Assembly (NCBI RefSeq): GCF_025144335.1
Contig: NZ_CP083539.1
Location: 497,501 to 561,500 of the forward strand
Source: Jannaschia sp. W003
GTDB taxonomy: Bacteria > Pseudomonadota > Alphaproteobacteria > Rhodobacterales > Rhodobacteraceae
Direction of reading: 5' to 3'
DNA length: 64,000 nucleotides
Positions 10,611-19,157 of the stretch are shown in pieces. Under the pieces are notes generated by a model, which was not told the origin of the DNA, searched no databases, and worked only from the letters and a program-made list of their open reading frames with translations. Position numbers and translations under genes: made by a program. Every line of letters starts with the position of its first letter. Position 1 is the first letter of the stretch.

Positions 10611-10651
10611 TGCACGGGGGGTGCACAGGGGGTGCACGGGTGGTGCCCCCC
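10611..10651 (+). repeat. 3 x 11-bp TGCACGGGGGG tandem repeat, locus A
   Basis: Three head-to-tail 11-bp units are visible: TGCACGGGGGG (10611), TGCACAGGGGG (10622) and TGCACGGGTGG (10633), closed by TGCCCCCC (10644-10651), which can pair with the G-runs. The same architecture recurs at 50478-50518. It lies 4 nt before the zapE stop codon in the convergent gap. Confidence 0.8.
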
Positions 10652-10654
10652 TAT

Positions 10655-11719
10655 TCAGCCCTTCTCCGGCGGCCACCCCTCCGAGCGCATCTCGCGCAAT
10701 CGCGACGCCGTGCGGTCGAACTCGAACCGGCCCCGGCCCTCGCCATACAGGTCCTCGGGCTCGGCCGCGGCGCTCACGATCAGCTCCGTGCCGGCCTCAT
10801 AGAGTGCGTCGATCAGCGTCACGAAGCGGCGCGCCTCGTTGTGGTGGCGCCCCTCCAGCCGGGGCACGTGGGTCAGCACCAGAACCCGCACCGCGCCTGC
10901 CAATGCGAGGTAGTCGCCCGCGCCGAGGGGCCGCCCGCACAGCGTCTCGAACCGGGCGCGCGCGACCCCCGCCGAATAGTCGTCGAGCCGCAGGTCGCGG
11001 CCCTTCACGCGCAGCGTCAGACCCTCGGATCGCCCGTCCGAGAGCCTGTTCCACAGGTCTTCGAGGTCCATGTCGTCGGTGGTTTCGGGCGTGAAGTAGC
11101 GCCGCGCGCCCGCCAGCCGGTCGCGGCGGTAGTCGCGCGCGGCGGCCAGTTCGTGCACCAGCATCCGCCGCTCGATGGCCTCGATGAACGGCACGAAGAG
11201 CGCGCGATTGAGGCCTTCCTTGTAGAGGTCCCCCGGCACCCGGTTCGACGTGGTAACGACGTGCACGCCCCCCTCCCAGAGCCGCTCGAACAGGCGGCCC
11301 ACGACCATGGCGTCGGTGATGTCGCCCACCTGCATCTCGTCGAGGCACAGCAGCCGCACCGCCTCCACCACCCCGTCCGCGAAGGGGGCCAGCGCGTCGC
11401 GCGTCCCGGCGGCGCGGGCGGCGTGCATGGCCTCGTGCGCCTCCTGCATGAAGGCGTGGAAGTGGACCCGGCGCGAGGGCACCGGCGCCGCCTCGTGGAA
11501 CAGGTCCATCAACATCGACTTGCCCCGCCCGACGCCGCCCCAGAGATAGGCGCCCATCGGGTCCTCGGGCGGCTTGCGGCGGCCCAGCCAGTCGCGGCGC
11601 GGCGACTCTAGGAGCTTGGCGTGGATGCGCTCGAGGGGCACGAGGGCGGCGCGCTGCGCGGGGTCGTCCTCGAGGCGGCCCGAGGCGATGCGCGCCTCGA
11701 AGAGTTCGGTCACGGTCAT
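10655..11719 (-). CDS. zapE: cell division protein ZapE (AFG1-like ATPase)
   Basis: A P-loop ATPase of the AFG1/LACE1 family, which in E. coli acts at the Z-ring. The product has 354 residues from the chosen start. Walker A is GGVGRGKS (61-68) and Walker B is LLCLDEMQ (123-130). VTTSNRVPGDLYKEGLNR and RRYFTPETTDDMDLEDLWN are family landmarks. The ATG at 11719 gives a typical N-terminus (MTVTELFEAR); another ATG at 11737 adds six residues, and neither has a strong ribosome site. It appears monocistronic and converges on the secreted 164-residue gene. Confidence 0.92.
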   Translation of the reverse strand: MTVTELFEARIASGRLEDDPAQRAALVPLERIHAKLLESPRRDWLGRRKPPEDPMGAYLWGGVGRGKSMLMDLFHEAAPVPSRRVHFHAFMQEAHEAMHAARAAGTRDALAPFADGVVEAVRLLCLDEMQVGDITDAMVVGRLFERLWEGGVHVVTTSNRVPGDLYKEGLNRALFVPFIEAIERRMLVHELAAARDYRRDRLAGARRYFTPETTDDMDLEDLWNRLSDGRSEGLTLRVKGRDLRLDDYSAGVARARFETLCGRPLGAGDYLALAGAVRVLVLTHVPRLEGRHHNEARRFVTLIDALYEAGTELIVSAAAEPEDLYGEGRGRFEFDRTASRLREMRSEGWPPEKG

Positions 11720-11765
11720 GCCCGCTTGGTCCCGCATCCGCGGTCCGAGGGGAAGGGCGGATCGC

Positions 11766-12260
11766 CTAGCCGCCCGTCACGTGGTCCGTCTCGAACACCT
11801 CCGGCACCTCGGGCGTGCCGTCGAGCGCGGCGGCATGGGCTCGGAACACCCGGAAGCCGGGCGGCACCAGCGTGCCGGGGCGGGCCTCGTCGAGGAAGAT
11901 GAACTTGGTGGTCTCGGGCGTGATCGCGAACCAGCCCGGCGCGTCGAAGGCACCGCCGAGCACGCCCACCCGGTCCGGCCAACGGCCGAAGCGGATGAAC
12001 AGCGCGGTCCCGCAGGCGCCGCAGCGATGCACGTGGACCGGGAAGCCGCTTCCCTCCGACGTGTGGGTGTAGCGCCGCGGTCGCCCCGCCGTCACCTCCA
12101 GCGCGCCGGCCGCGAAGACCGGCTCCACCATCTGCGTGGAGCCCGTCAGCCGCTGGCAGAAGCGGCAGAAGCAGATCGTCACCCAGTCGGGCGCCCCCTC
12201 GACCCGGAAGCGCACCGCGCCGCACAGGCATCCGCCTTCGTGATGGGTGGCCTCGTCCAT
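11766..12260 (-). CDS. GFA family protein (CENP-V/glutathione-dependent formaldehyde-activating-like)
   Basis: A 164-residue zinc-binding protein with the GFA fold. Expected metal ligands are Cys11 and Cys13 (GGCLCGAV), Cys30, Cys32 and Cys35 (CFCRFCQ) and Cys80 and Cys83 (CGACGTALF). The founding member was assigned glutathione-formaldehyde chemistry, but most homologues are uncharacterised, so substrate assignment is not safe. It starts at the ATG at 12260, 108 nt from the divergent MFS gene, and may share a promoter region with it. Confidence 0.88.
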   Translation of the reverse strand: MDEATHHEGGCLCGAVRFRVEGAPDWVTICFCRFCQRLTGSTQMVEPVFAAGALEVTAGRPRRYTHTSEGSGFPVHVHRCGACGTALFIRFGRWPDRVGVLGGAFDAPGWFAITPETTKFIFLDEARPGTLVPPGFRVFRAHAAALDGTPEVPEVFETDHVTGG

Positions 12261-12368
12261 GGGCGGTTCCTCCCCGGGCCACCCTAGCACGCCCGGCGGA
12301 CAAGGCGGATTTCGATTGACGCCGCAGGCGCCCGCGGGAAGGTCATCGCCGTTCCCCGGAGCCCGCCC

Positions 12369-13628
12369 ATGACCGCCACCGCCGCCCCCGCCCGCCTCGT
12401 CACGCCCGTGCTCGTGGCCGGCTCCGTCGTCCTGATGATCGGCTTCGCGATCCGCGCCAGCTTCGGCGTGTTCCAGATCCCGATCGCCGCGGAGTTCGGC
12501 TGGCCCCGCGCCGAGTTCTCGCTCGCCATCGCGATCCAGAACCTCGCCTGGGGGATCGGCCAGCCGATCTTCGGCGCCATCGCCGAGCGGTTCGGCGACC
12601 GGAAGGCCATCGTGCTGGGCGTGGTCTGCTACGCGGCCGGCCTCGTGCTGTCGTCCTTCGCCGTCACGCCGGGCGCGCACCAGGTGCTGGAGATCCTCGT
12701 GGGCTTCGGCATCGCGGGCCTCGGCTTCGGCGTGATCCTTGCCATCGTGGGCCGCGCCGCGTCGGACGAGAACCGGTCCATGGCGCTCGGCATCGCCACC
12801 GCCGCCGGGTCGGCGGGGCAGGTGTTCGGCGCCCCCCTCGCCGAGTTCCTGCTGGGCTTCTACACGTGGCAGGCGGTGTTCCTCGTCTTCGCCGGGATCG
12901 TCTCGCTGTCGCTGCTCGCCCTGCCGGCGATGCGCTCGCCCGAGCCCGCCTCCCGCGCCGAGCTGGAGGAGAGCATGGGCGCGATCCTCGGGCGGGCCTT
13001 CCGCGACCCGTCCTACGCGCTGATCTTCGTGGGCTTCTTCTCGTGCGGCTACCAGCTCGCCTTCGTGACCGCGCACTTCCCCGCGCTCGTGACCGAGATG
13101 TGCGGCCCCATAGACCCGAACGGGGTGCTCTACGGGATAGGCATCACCTCGACCTCGACGCTGGGCGCGGTGGCGATCTCGCTGATCGGCCTCGCCAACG
13201 TGGCGGGCACGCTCTACGCGGGCTGGCTCGGCAAGCGCTACAGCCGCAAGTACCTGCTGGCCGGCATCTACGTGGGCCGCACGGTGGCCGCCGCCCTGTT
13301 CATCCTCAATCCGATCACACCGCTCTCGGTGATCCTGTTCTCGGTGGCGATGGGCTCGCTCTGGCTCGCCACGGTGCCGCTGACCTCCGGCCTCGTCGCC
13401 CACATCTACGGGGTGCGCTACATGGGCACGCTCTACGGCATCGTCTTCTTCTCGCACCAGCTGGGCAGCTTCCTCGGCGTATGGCTGGGCGGCACGCTCT
13501 ACGATGCCACGGGCGGCTACGAGGCCGTCTGGTGGGTCGGCGTGGGCGTGGGCGCGCTGTCGGCGATCGTCCACCTGCCGATCCGCGAGGTGCCGCTCGG
13601 CCAGCGCCGTGGGGTTGCCGCAGCGTAG
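12369..13628 (+). CDS. MFS transporter
   Basis: A 419-residue major facilitator with about twelve hydrophobic helices. The N-terminal half includes SFGVFQIPIAAEFGW and AERFGDRKAIVLGV, the latter matching the loop 2-3 signature. It resembles the oxalate/formate antiporter-like and monocarboxylate-type branch, so a carboxylate substrate is a guess. The cytoplasmic loop between the halves is at about residues 192-215. It lies divergent from the GFA gene and 43 nt upstream of ggt. The latter has its own strong ribosome site, so co-transcription is possible. Confidence 0.9.
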   Translation: MTATAAPARLVTPVLVAGSVVLMIGFAIRASFGVFQIPIAAEFGWPRAEFSLAIAIQNLAWGIGQPIFGAIAERFGDRKAIVLGVVCYAAGLVLSSFAVTPGAHQVLEILVGFGIAGLGFGVILAIVGRAASDENRSMALGIATAAGSAGQVFGAPLAEFLLGFYTWQAVFLVFAGIVSLSLLALPAMRSPEPASRAELEESMGAILGRAFRDPSYALIFVGFFSCGYQLAFVTAHFPALVTEMCGPIDPNGVLYGIGITSTSTLGAVAISLIGLANVAGTLYAGWLGKRYSRKYLLAGIYVGRTVAAALFILNPITPLSVILFSVAMGSLWLATVPLTSGLVAHIYGVRYMGTLYGIVFFSHQLGSFLGVWLGGTLYDATGGYEAVWWVGVGVGALSAIVHLPIREVPLGQRRGVAAA

Positions 13629-13671
13629 ATACCTGTTCACGGTGAAGGGGTTCCCAGCCGGAGGTCCCCCC

Positions 13672-15489
13672 ATGCGTTTCCTGCTCGCCCTGCCCTTCCT
13701 CGCCGCCGCGCCCGCGCTCGCGCAGCAGGCCACCGACGCGGTGGACCCCGAGGCCCCCGCCGGGGTCGAGGCGCCCGCCGCGGCCGAAGCGCCCGCCGCC
13801 GCCGAGGCCCCGGCCGCCGCCGGCACCGAGACCGCCGACGCCCCCACCCTCGTGCCCGACGCCGCCGCCCCCGCCACCGCCCGGGACTGGATGGTCGCCG
13901 CCGCCAACCCGCTGGCCGCCGAGGCCGGCGCCGAGGTGCTGCGCGCGGGCGGCTCGGCCGCCGACGCCATGGTGGCCGTGCAGGCCGTGCTGGGCCTCGT
14001 GGAGCCGCAGTCGAGCGGCCTCGGCGGCGGCGCCTTCCTCGTGTGGTACGACGCCGGGACCGGCGAGCTGACCACGCTCGACGGCCGCGAGACGGCCCCC
14101 ATGGCCGCCACCCCGACCCTGTTCCAGACGGACGGCGAGACCATGGACTTCTGGGATGCGGTGATCGGGGGCCTCTCGGTCGGCACCCCCGGCACGCCCA
14201 TGCTGATGGAGGAGGCGCACCGCCGCTGGGGCCGAGCCAACTGGGGCTCGCTGTTCGACGCGGCCATCGCGCACGCCGAAGGCGGCTTCGCGGTCTCGCC
14301 CCGTCTCGCCTCGCTGGTGGCGGACGGGCAGGAGCGCCTCGCCACCCAGCCCGCCACGGCCGCGTACTTCCTGCCCGGCGGCACCCCGCTCGCCGAAGGC
14401 GCGACCCTCACCAACCAGCCCTACGCCGACACCCTGCGCGCCATCGCCGCCGAAGGCGCGGACGCCTTCTACGAGGGCGAGATCGCCGAAGGCATCGTGC
14501 GCGCCGTGCGCGAGGCCTCGCAGCCGGGCCTGCTCGCCATGGAGGACCTCGCCGCCTACGACGTGGTCGAACGCCCGGCCGTCTGCGCCCCCTACCGCGG
14601 CGCCGAGGTCTGCGGCATGGGCCCGCCCTCTTCGGGCGCCCTGACCGTGGGCCAGATCCTGAGCCTCATCGAGCCTCACGACATCGCGGCCCTCGGCCCG
14701 GACTCGCCGGAGGCCTGGCGCCTGATCGGCGACGCCTCGCGCCTCGCCTTCGCGGACCGCGGCCTCTACATGGCCGACAGCGACTACGTGCCCATGCCGA
14801 AGTTGCTCGACCCGGCCTACCTGCAGGAGCGGGCGAAGCTGCTCGAAGGCGACGACGCGCTGCCGGAGGTCTCCGCCGGCTCGCCCCCCTGGGACCACGC
14901 CGCGCTCGACCTCGCGCCCGGCTGGTCGCCCGAGATGCCCTCGACATCGCACATCTCGATCGTGGACGCTCAGGGCAACGCACTGTCGATGACCACCACC
15001 ATCGAGAACGGCTTCGGCAGCCGGGTCATGGCGCCGGGCGGGTTCCTCCTGAACAACGAGCTGACCGACTTCTCGTTCTCGACCCACGACGACGGCCGCC
15101 CCGTGGCCAACCGGGTCGAGCCGGGCAAGCGCCCCCGCTCGTCGATGGCGCCCACGGTCGTGATGCGGGACGGCGCGCCGGTCCTGGTGGTCGGCTCGCC
15201 CGGGGGAAGCCGGATCATCGGTTACGTGGCGCAGACGATCGTGGCGCACATGGACTGGGGCCTCGATCCGCAGACCGCCGTGGCCATGCCGCACCTCGTG
15301 AACCGCTTCGGCACCTACGACCTGGAGGAGGGCACCGCCGCCGAGGCCATGGCCAGGCCGCTGGGCGAGATGGGGTTCGAGACCAACGTGCGCGACCTCA
15401 CGTCGGGGCTGCACGCCATCGCGGTGACCGCGGACGGGCTGGTCGGCGGAGCGGACCCGCGGCGCGAGGGGGTTGCGATCGGGGAGTGA
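13672..15489 (+). CDS. ggt: gamma-glutamyltransferase, periplasmic
   Basis: Cleaves or transfers the gamma-glutamyl group of glutathione. The precursor has 605 residues: signal peptide 1-18 (ending APALAQ), then an Ala/Pro/Glu low-complexity linker with EAPAAA repeated three times, then the Ntn-hydrolase. Autoprocessing should occur before the Thr of TSHISIVD, which becomes the nucleophile. ENGFGSRVMAPGGFLLNNE, GKRPRSSMAPTVV and SPGGSRIIGY are conserved substrate-site motifs. GGAGG at 13660-13664 fixes the ATG at 13672. The long acidic-alanine linker is unusual for the family. An 8-bp GC hairpin follows the stop. Confidence 0.93.
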   Translation: MRFLLALPFLAAAPALAQQATDAVDPEAPAGVEAPAAAEAPAAAEAPAAAGTETADAPTLVPDAAAPATARDWMVAAANPLAAEAGAEVLRAGGSAADAMVAVQAVLGLVEPQSSGLGGGAFLVWYDAGTGELTTLDGRETAPMAATPTLFQTDGETMDFWDAVIGGLSVGTPGTPMLMEEAHRRWGRANWGSLFDAAIAHAEGGFAVSPRLASLVADGQERLATQPATAAYFLPGGTPLAEGATLTNQPYADTLRAIAAEGADAFYEGEIAEGIVRAVREASQPGLLAMEDLAAYDVVERPAVCAPYRGAEVCGMGPPSSGALTVGQILSLIEPHDIAALGPDSPEAWRLIGDASRLAFADRGLYMADSDYVPMPKLLDPAYLQERAKLLEGDDALPEVSAGSPPWDHAALDLAPGWSPEMPSTSHISIVDAQGNALSMTTTIENGFGSRVMAPGGFLLNNELTDFSFSTHDDGRPVANRVEPGKRPRSSMAPTVVMRDGAPVLVVGSPGGSRIIGYVAQTIVAHMDWGLDPQTAVAMPHLVNRFGTYDLEEGTAAEAMARPLGEMGFETNVRDLTSGLHAIAVTADGLVGGADPRREGVAIGE

Positions 15490-15499
15490 GTGGAGAGCG

Positions 15500-15518
15500 C
15501 CGGGGGCTCTGCCCCCGG
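15500..15518. terminator. hairpin after ggt
   Basis: A perfect 8-bp stem CCGGGGGC / GCCCCCGG with a TCT loop begins 11 nt after the ggt stop, between convergent genes. No U-run is present, as is common in very high-GC genomes. It is part of dispersed repeat copy 3. Confidence 0.6.
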
Positions 15519-15519
15519 A

Positions 15520-15546
15520 CCCCCGAGGTATTTATGGCAAGATGAG
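15520..15546 (-). repeat. dispersed intergenic repeat, copy 3
   Basis: On the minus strand this reads CTCATCTTGCCATAAATACC then TCGGGGG, nearly the same as copy 1 at 7213 and sharing its core with copies 2 and 4. On the minus strand it is followed by the GGGGGCAGAGCCCCC hairpin, as at 25922. Confidence 0.75.
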
Positions 15547-15582
15547 GGGGGGATCGGCAAAGGTCGGTGCCCCCCTTCCAAC

Positions 15583-16062
15583 TCAGCAGCCTTCGCGGAG
15601 GCAGCGCAGGGCGCGGGCCTCCGTGCCGGGCTCCACGTCCAGCGCCCACTGGGGGCAGGGGCCGAGCTGGAGGCGCCAGCCGTCCGGCGTCTGCTCCACG
15701 AAGGCCAGCACCTCGCCCTCGGGTACGCCGCCGCACCAGGGGCCGGCGCATTCGATGGAGGCGGTCACGGCGAGGTCGATGGCGCGGTCGAAGCCGCCCA
15801 GCGTCGCCATGCGCCCCGTGAAGCGCGCGGGAAGCTCCACGCCCTCCGGCTCGTCGGGATTCACCAGCTCGGGGCGGGCCGCGCCGGGCGGCACGGCGAG
15901 GCGTCCCACCGCCATCGCATAGATTTGCGACGACGCCTGCGCCGCCGCGAAGCTGCTCTCGACGCTCGGACGCAGGCAGGAGAGCGCATCGGCCCGCTCC
16001 GCCGTTCCCGCCGCGATGAGTGCGGCGACGAGAACGGCGGAGATGTGTGCGGTGCGGGCCAT
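15583..16062 (-). CDS. secreted hypothetical protein, 159 aa
   Basis: Unrecognised exported protein. A signal peptide (MARTAHISAVLVAALIAAG, cleavage near RADALS) precedes a small mature domain with five cysteines (SCLRPSVESSF, IECAGPWCGG, GPCPQWAL, RCLREGC), consistent with disulfides in the periplasm. AGGAGG (complement of 16069-16074) lies 6 nt before the ATG. A hairpin at 16101-16126 separates it from rppH, so it probably has its own promoter rather than belonging to the ctpA-rppH operon. Confidence 0.75.
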   Translation of the reverse strand: MARTAHISAVLVAALIAAGTAERADALSCLRPSVESSFAAAQASSQIYAMAVGRLAVPPGAARPELVNPDEPEGVELPARFTGRMATLGGFDRAIDLAVTASIECAGPWCGGVPEGEVLAFVEQTPDGWRLQLGPCPQWALDVEPGTEARALRCLREGC

Positions 16063-16100
16063 CCGGCGCCTCCTGGTGGTGAGGGGCAGATGGGCGGGAT

Positions 16101-16126
16101 GGCCCCGATAGGCCATGTCCGGGGCC
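16101..16126 (-). terminator. hairpin downstream of rppH
   Basis: Arms GGCCCCG (16101-16107) and CGGGGCC (16120-16126) pair over 7 bp with a 12-nt loop, just after the rppH stop. It probably marks the end of the rsfS-to-rppH operon. Confidence 0.5.
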
Positions 16127-16136
16127 GTGTTATGGG

Positions 16137-16634
16137 TTAACCGGGCCGCAGGAGCCCGAATTCGCGGAACACCTCGACATAGATCGCCCGCTTGAAGGGC
16201 ACGATGTGGTCCAGCACCTCGGCGGGCGGCATCCAGCGCCATTCCGAGAACTCGCGCACGTGGCGGTCGAGGTCCACGGCCGAATCGGGGCCGTCGTAGG
16301 CCATGTGGAACCAGTGCTGCATCTGCCCCCGGAAGCGCCCTTTCCACAGCCGCGGCACCAGGTCCACGGGCAGGTCGTAGGGCATCGGCTCGGCGGTGGC
16401 GCCCAGCACGCGGACGGCGCCCGCATCGAGGCCCGTCTCCTCCTCCAGCTCGCGCAGCGCGGCGGCCTCGGGCGTCTCGCCGGGGTCGATGCCGCCCTGG
16501 GGCATCTGCCACGCGGGCGGCGCGCCCGCAGGCGCGTCGATGCGGCGCCCCACCCAGACGAGGCCCGCGGGGTTGCGGAGGCACACACCCGCGCAGGGAC
16601 GGTAGGGGAGGGCGAGGATCTGCTCGGGGGTCAT
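16137..16634 (-). CDS. rppH: RNA pyrophosphohydrolase (Nudix)
   Basis: Removes pyrophosphate from the 5' end of mRNA, starting RNase E-dependent decay. The protein has 165 residues. The Nudix box is complete at residues 47-68: GGIDPGETPEAAAL followed by RELEEETG. The N-terminal YRPCAGVCLRN and the WQMPQGGID substrate loop fit the RppH/DinP (IalA) group. The ATG at 16634 lies 41 nt after the ctpA stop, with a 10-bp hairpin in between. The position after ctpA is typical of Rhodobacterales. Confidence 0.95.
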   Translation of the reverse strand: MTPEQILALPYRPCAGVCLRNPAGLVWVGRRIDAPAGAPPAWQMPQGGIDPGETPEAAALRELEEETGLDAGAVRVLGATAEPMPYDLPVDLVPRLWKGRFRGQMQHWFHMAYDGPDSAVDLDRHVREFSEWRWMPPAEVLDHIVPFKRAIYVEVFREFGLLRPG

Positions 16635-16641
16635 GGGATGG

Positions 16642-16667
16642 GGGCCGCGCGGGGTTGCGCGCGGCCC
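16642..16667 (-). terminator. hairpin between ctpA and rppH
   Basis: Perfect 10-bp arms GGGCCGCGCG (16642-16651) and CGCGCGGCCC (16658-16667) enclose a 6-nt loop. It lies inside the 41-nt gap of an operon, so it may lower rppH expression by partial termination or stabilise the upstream mRNA, rather than stop transcription fully. Confidence 0.5.
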
Positions 16668-16675
16668 GTGCCGTC

Positions 16676-18034
16676 TCAGTTCCCGGCGGCCACGTCGATC
16701 GCCGACAGGCCCTTCAGGATGTCGATCGCGTAGGCGAGCTGGTAGTCCTCGTCGCGCAGCTCGGCGGCCTTCTCGGCGGCCTCCTGCTCCTTGCGGACCT
16801 GCTCCTGCTGGTCCTCGCTCAGGCTGTCGTTCGAGAGCGAGCCGCGCAGGCTCGACTCCGAGCGGCGGGGGCGGTTCGCGGAGGTCTCCTCCTCGTCCTC
16901 CTCGGCATCGGGGTCCACGGGCACGCGCGGCGGCTGCGGCACCACGATGTCGGGCGAGATGCCCAGCGCCTGGATCGAGCGGCCCGAGGGCGTGTAGTAG
17001 CGCGAGGTGGTCAGGCGGATCGCGCCGTCGCCCTGCACCGGCATGATCGTCTGCACCGAGCCCTTGCCGAAGCTCTTGGTGCCCACCACCACCGCGCGGC
17101 GGTGGTCCTGCAGCGCGCCCGCCACGATCTCGGACGCGCTCGCCGAGCCGCCGTTGATGAGGGCCACCATGGGCTTGCCCTCGATGATGTCGCCCTCGCG
17201 GGCGTTGAAGCGGTCGCCCTGCTCGGCCTCGCGGCCGCGGGTCGAGACGATCTCGCCCTGCTCAAGGAAGGCGTCGGCCAGCGCCACGCCGGCGTTCAGG
17301 AGGCCGCCGGGGTTGTTGCGCAGGTCCAGCACCACGCCGTTCACGGCATCGAGGCCGCCGGCCTCCTCCAGCACCTCCTCGAGGCCCTCGCGGACCTGGG
17401 GCATGGTCTGGTCGTTGAAGGTGGCGACCCGGATCACCACGCTGTCGCCCTCGAGGCGCACGCGGCTCGCGGTGAGCTGGATCGTGTCGCGGGTGATCGC
17501 GATCTCGAGCGGCTCCTCGAGCCCCTCGCGTACCACGGTGATCAGCACCTCGGAGCCGACGGGCCCGCGCATCAGGTCCACCGCCTCCTCGAGGGTGAGG
17601 CCGAGCAGGCTCTCGCCGTCCACGGTGGTGATGAAGTCGCCCGCCTCGACGCCGGCCTCGTAGGCCGGGGTCCCGTCCATGGGCGTGATGACCTTCACGT
17701 AGCCCTCTTCCTGCGTCACCTCGATGCCGAGGCCGCCGAACTCGCCGCGCGTGTCGGTCTGCATGTCCTCGAAGTCGCGGGGCGGCAGGTAGGAGCTGTG
17801 GGGGTCGAGCGAGGTCAGCATGCCGTTGATGGCCGCCTCGATCAGCTCGCCCTCATCGACCTCCTCGACGTACTGGTTGCGGATGCGCTCGAACACGATG
17901 CCGAACAGGTCGAGCTGCTCGTAGACGCTCGCGTTGTTCTCGGCCTCCTGCGCCAGCAGCGGCCCGGCCAGCTGCGTCGCCACCAGCACGCCGGCCAGCA
18001 TCCCGCCGCCGGCGGCCATCGCGAACTTTCTCAT
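16676..18034 (-). CDS. ctpA: carboxyl-terminal processing protease, S41 family
   Basis: A 452-residue periplasmic serine protease. An uncleaved or cleaved signal segment spans about residues 7-28. A PDZ domain (about 95-170; EFGGLGIEV, GVEAGDFITTVDG) precedes the S41 domain. The catalytic dyad is Ser299 in GGSASASEI and Lys324 in TKSFGKGSVQ, 25 residues apart as in Prc. The acidic, Arg-rich segment near residues 380-410 is low complexity. It starts at the ATG at 18034, 10 nt after envC, matching the common envC-ctpA pair that acts on cell-wall enzymes. Confidence 0.95.
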   Translation of the reverse strand: MRKFAMAAGGGMLAGVLVATQLAGPLLAQEAENNASVYEQLDLFGIVFERIRNQYVEEVDEGELIEAAINGMLTSLDPHSSYLPPRDFEDMQTDTRGEFGGLGIEVTQEEGYVKVITPMDGTPAYEAGVEAGDFITTVDGESLLGLTLEEAVDLMRGPVGSEVLITVVREGLEEPLEIAITRDTIQLTASRVRLEGDSVVIRVATFNDQTMPQVREGLEEVLEEAGGLDAVNGVVLDLRNNPGGLLNAGVALADAFLEQGEIVSTRGREAEQGDRFNAREGDIIEGKPMVALINGGSASASEIVAGALQDHRRAVVVGTKSFGKGSVQTIMPVQGDGAIRLTTSRYYTPSGRSIQALGISPDIVVPQPPRVPVDPDAEEDEEETSANRPRRSESSLRGSLSNDSLSEDQQEQVRKEQEAAEKAAELRDEDYQLAYAIDILKGLSAIDVAAGN

Positions 18035-18044
18035 TCCTGCATCC

Positions 18045-19157
18045 CTATTCGCTCTTGGAGGCCGCGCCGGACAGGTCGAACCACGTCGACGGGTCCACGG
18101 GCACGCCACCCTCCCTCGTTTCCACATAAAGCGTCTCGGGGCGGAAAGCGCCACCTCCCCCCCCGGCGCCCGATCGAAATTCCACGGCCTCCGGCGCATC
18201 GCCGCCCATCAGGCCCAGCGGCGCGCCGGCGGCGAGGATGTCGCCACGCCTCACATAGCTCTCGTGAAGCCCCGCGACGACGACCAGCGCACCCGCGCGG
18301 GGCTCCAGCACGATCACAAGGCCGTAATCCAGGAGCGGCCCCGCGTAGCGCACCGTGGCGGAGGCGGGCGCGGTCAGGAGCGCGCCGGGCGCGGCGGCCA
18401 GCACGAGGCCGGGACGGCTGATGCCGGCGGCATCGGGCTCGCGGAAGCCGCGCAGGAGGCGCAGGTCGCCCGGAAGGGGCAGCGGCAGCGTCAGCGCCGC
18501 GTCGAGGGGCGGCCCGCCCGGCAGGTCGGCCAGCCCGTCCGCGAAGGCGCGCAGCGTGCCGGCCCGCGCCACGAGGGCGGCGAGCGCCGCGCCGCCCGGC
18601 GGGTCGGGCAGCGTGCCGCGCTCCGAGATGGCCTCGCTCAGGGCCTCGCGCGCGGCGGCGATGCCCCCCAGCCCCGCCTCCAGGTCCCCCATGGCCGCCT
18701 CCCGCAGCGCGCGCAGGTCGCGCAGCGCCGCGAGGTCGGCGCGCAGCGCGGCGGCCTGCGCCTCCAGCGCGGGCGCGGCATCTCCGAGCAGCATCGCCGC
18801 CCGCGCCGTGCCCAGCGGCCCCCCGGGGTGGAGCATCAGCAGCGGCGCGGGCGTGCGCTCGATCCCGGACAGAACGCCGATCAGGCGCGACACCCGGTCC
18901 TCGCGCGCATCGAGGTCGCCCGCGAGCGCCGTCTCCTGCACCGCCACGGCGCGCAGCCCCTCGCGCAGGGCGGCGAGCCCCGCCTCGTAGGCCTGCACCG
19001 CCTCGGTGAGGGCGGCGATGCGGTCGCCCGCGCCCCGCGCGCGCTCCAGCCGCCGCGCCGCGTCCTCCAGCATCGCCGCCGCCGCGCGCGCGGCCTCGAC
19101 CGCCGCCGCCGGGACGGGCAGCGCGAGCAGGAGGGCCAAGAGCGCAGCGCGGATCAT
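18045..19157 (-). CDS. EnvC-like murein hydrolase activator (degenerate M23)
   Basis: A 370-residue exported protein with a signal peptide (MIRAALLALLLALPVPAAA), a long Ala/Arg/Leu coiled coil (about 25-215) and a C-terminal LytM/M23 domain. The usual zinc ligands are replaced: the segment that should hold HxH reads TLYVETR, while VVVAGLHESYVRRGD keeps one His. This fits EnvC, a non-catalytic activator of amidases at the septum. The ATG overlaps the gpmI stop by 4 bp (ATGA), and ctpA follows 10 nt later. The gene is Ala-rich, so alignment outside the LytM core is weak. Confidence 0.85.
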   Translation of the reverse strand: MIRAALLALLLALPVPAAAVEAARAAAAMLEDAARRLERARGAGDRIAALTEAVQAYEAGLAALREGLRAVAVQETALAGDLDAREDRVSRLIGVLSGIERTPAPLLMLHPGGPLGTARAAMLLGDAAPALEAQAAALRADLAALRDLRALREAAMGDLEAGLGGIAAAREALSEAISERGTLPDPPGGAALAALVARAGTLRAFADGLADLPGGPPLDAALTLPLPLPGDLRLLRGFREPDAAGISRPGLVLAAAPGALLTAPASATVRYAGPLLDYGLVIVLEPRAGALVVVAGLHESYVRRGDILAAGAPLGLMGGDAPEAVEFRSGAGGGGGAFRPETLYVETREGGVPVDPSTWFDLSGAASKSE

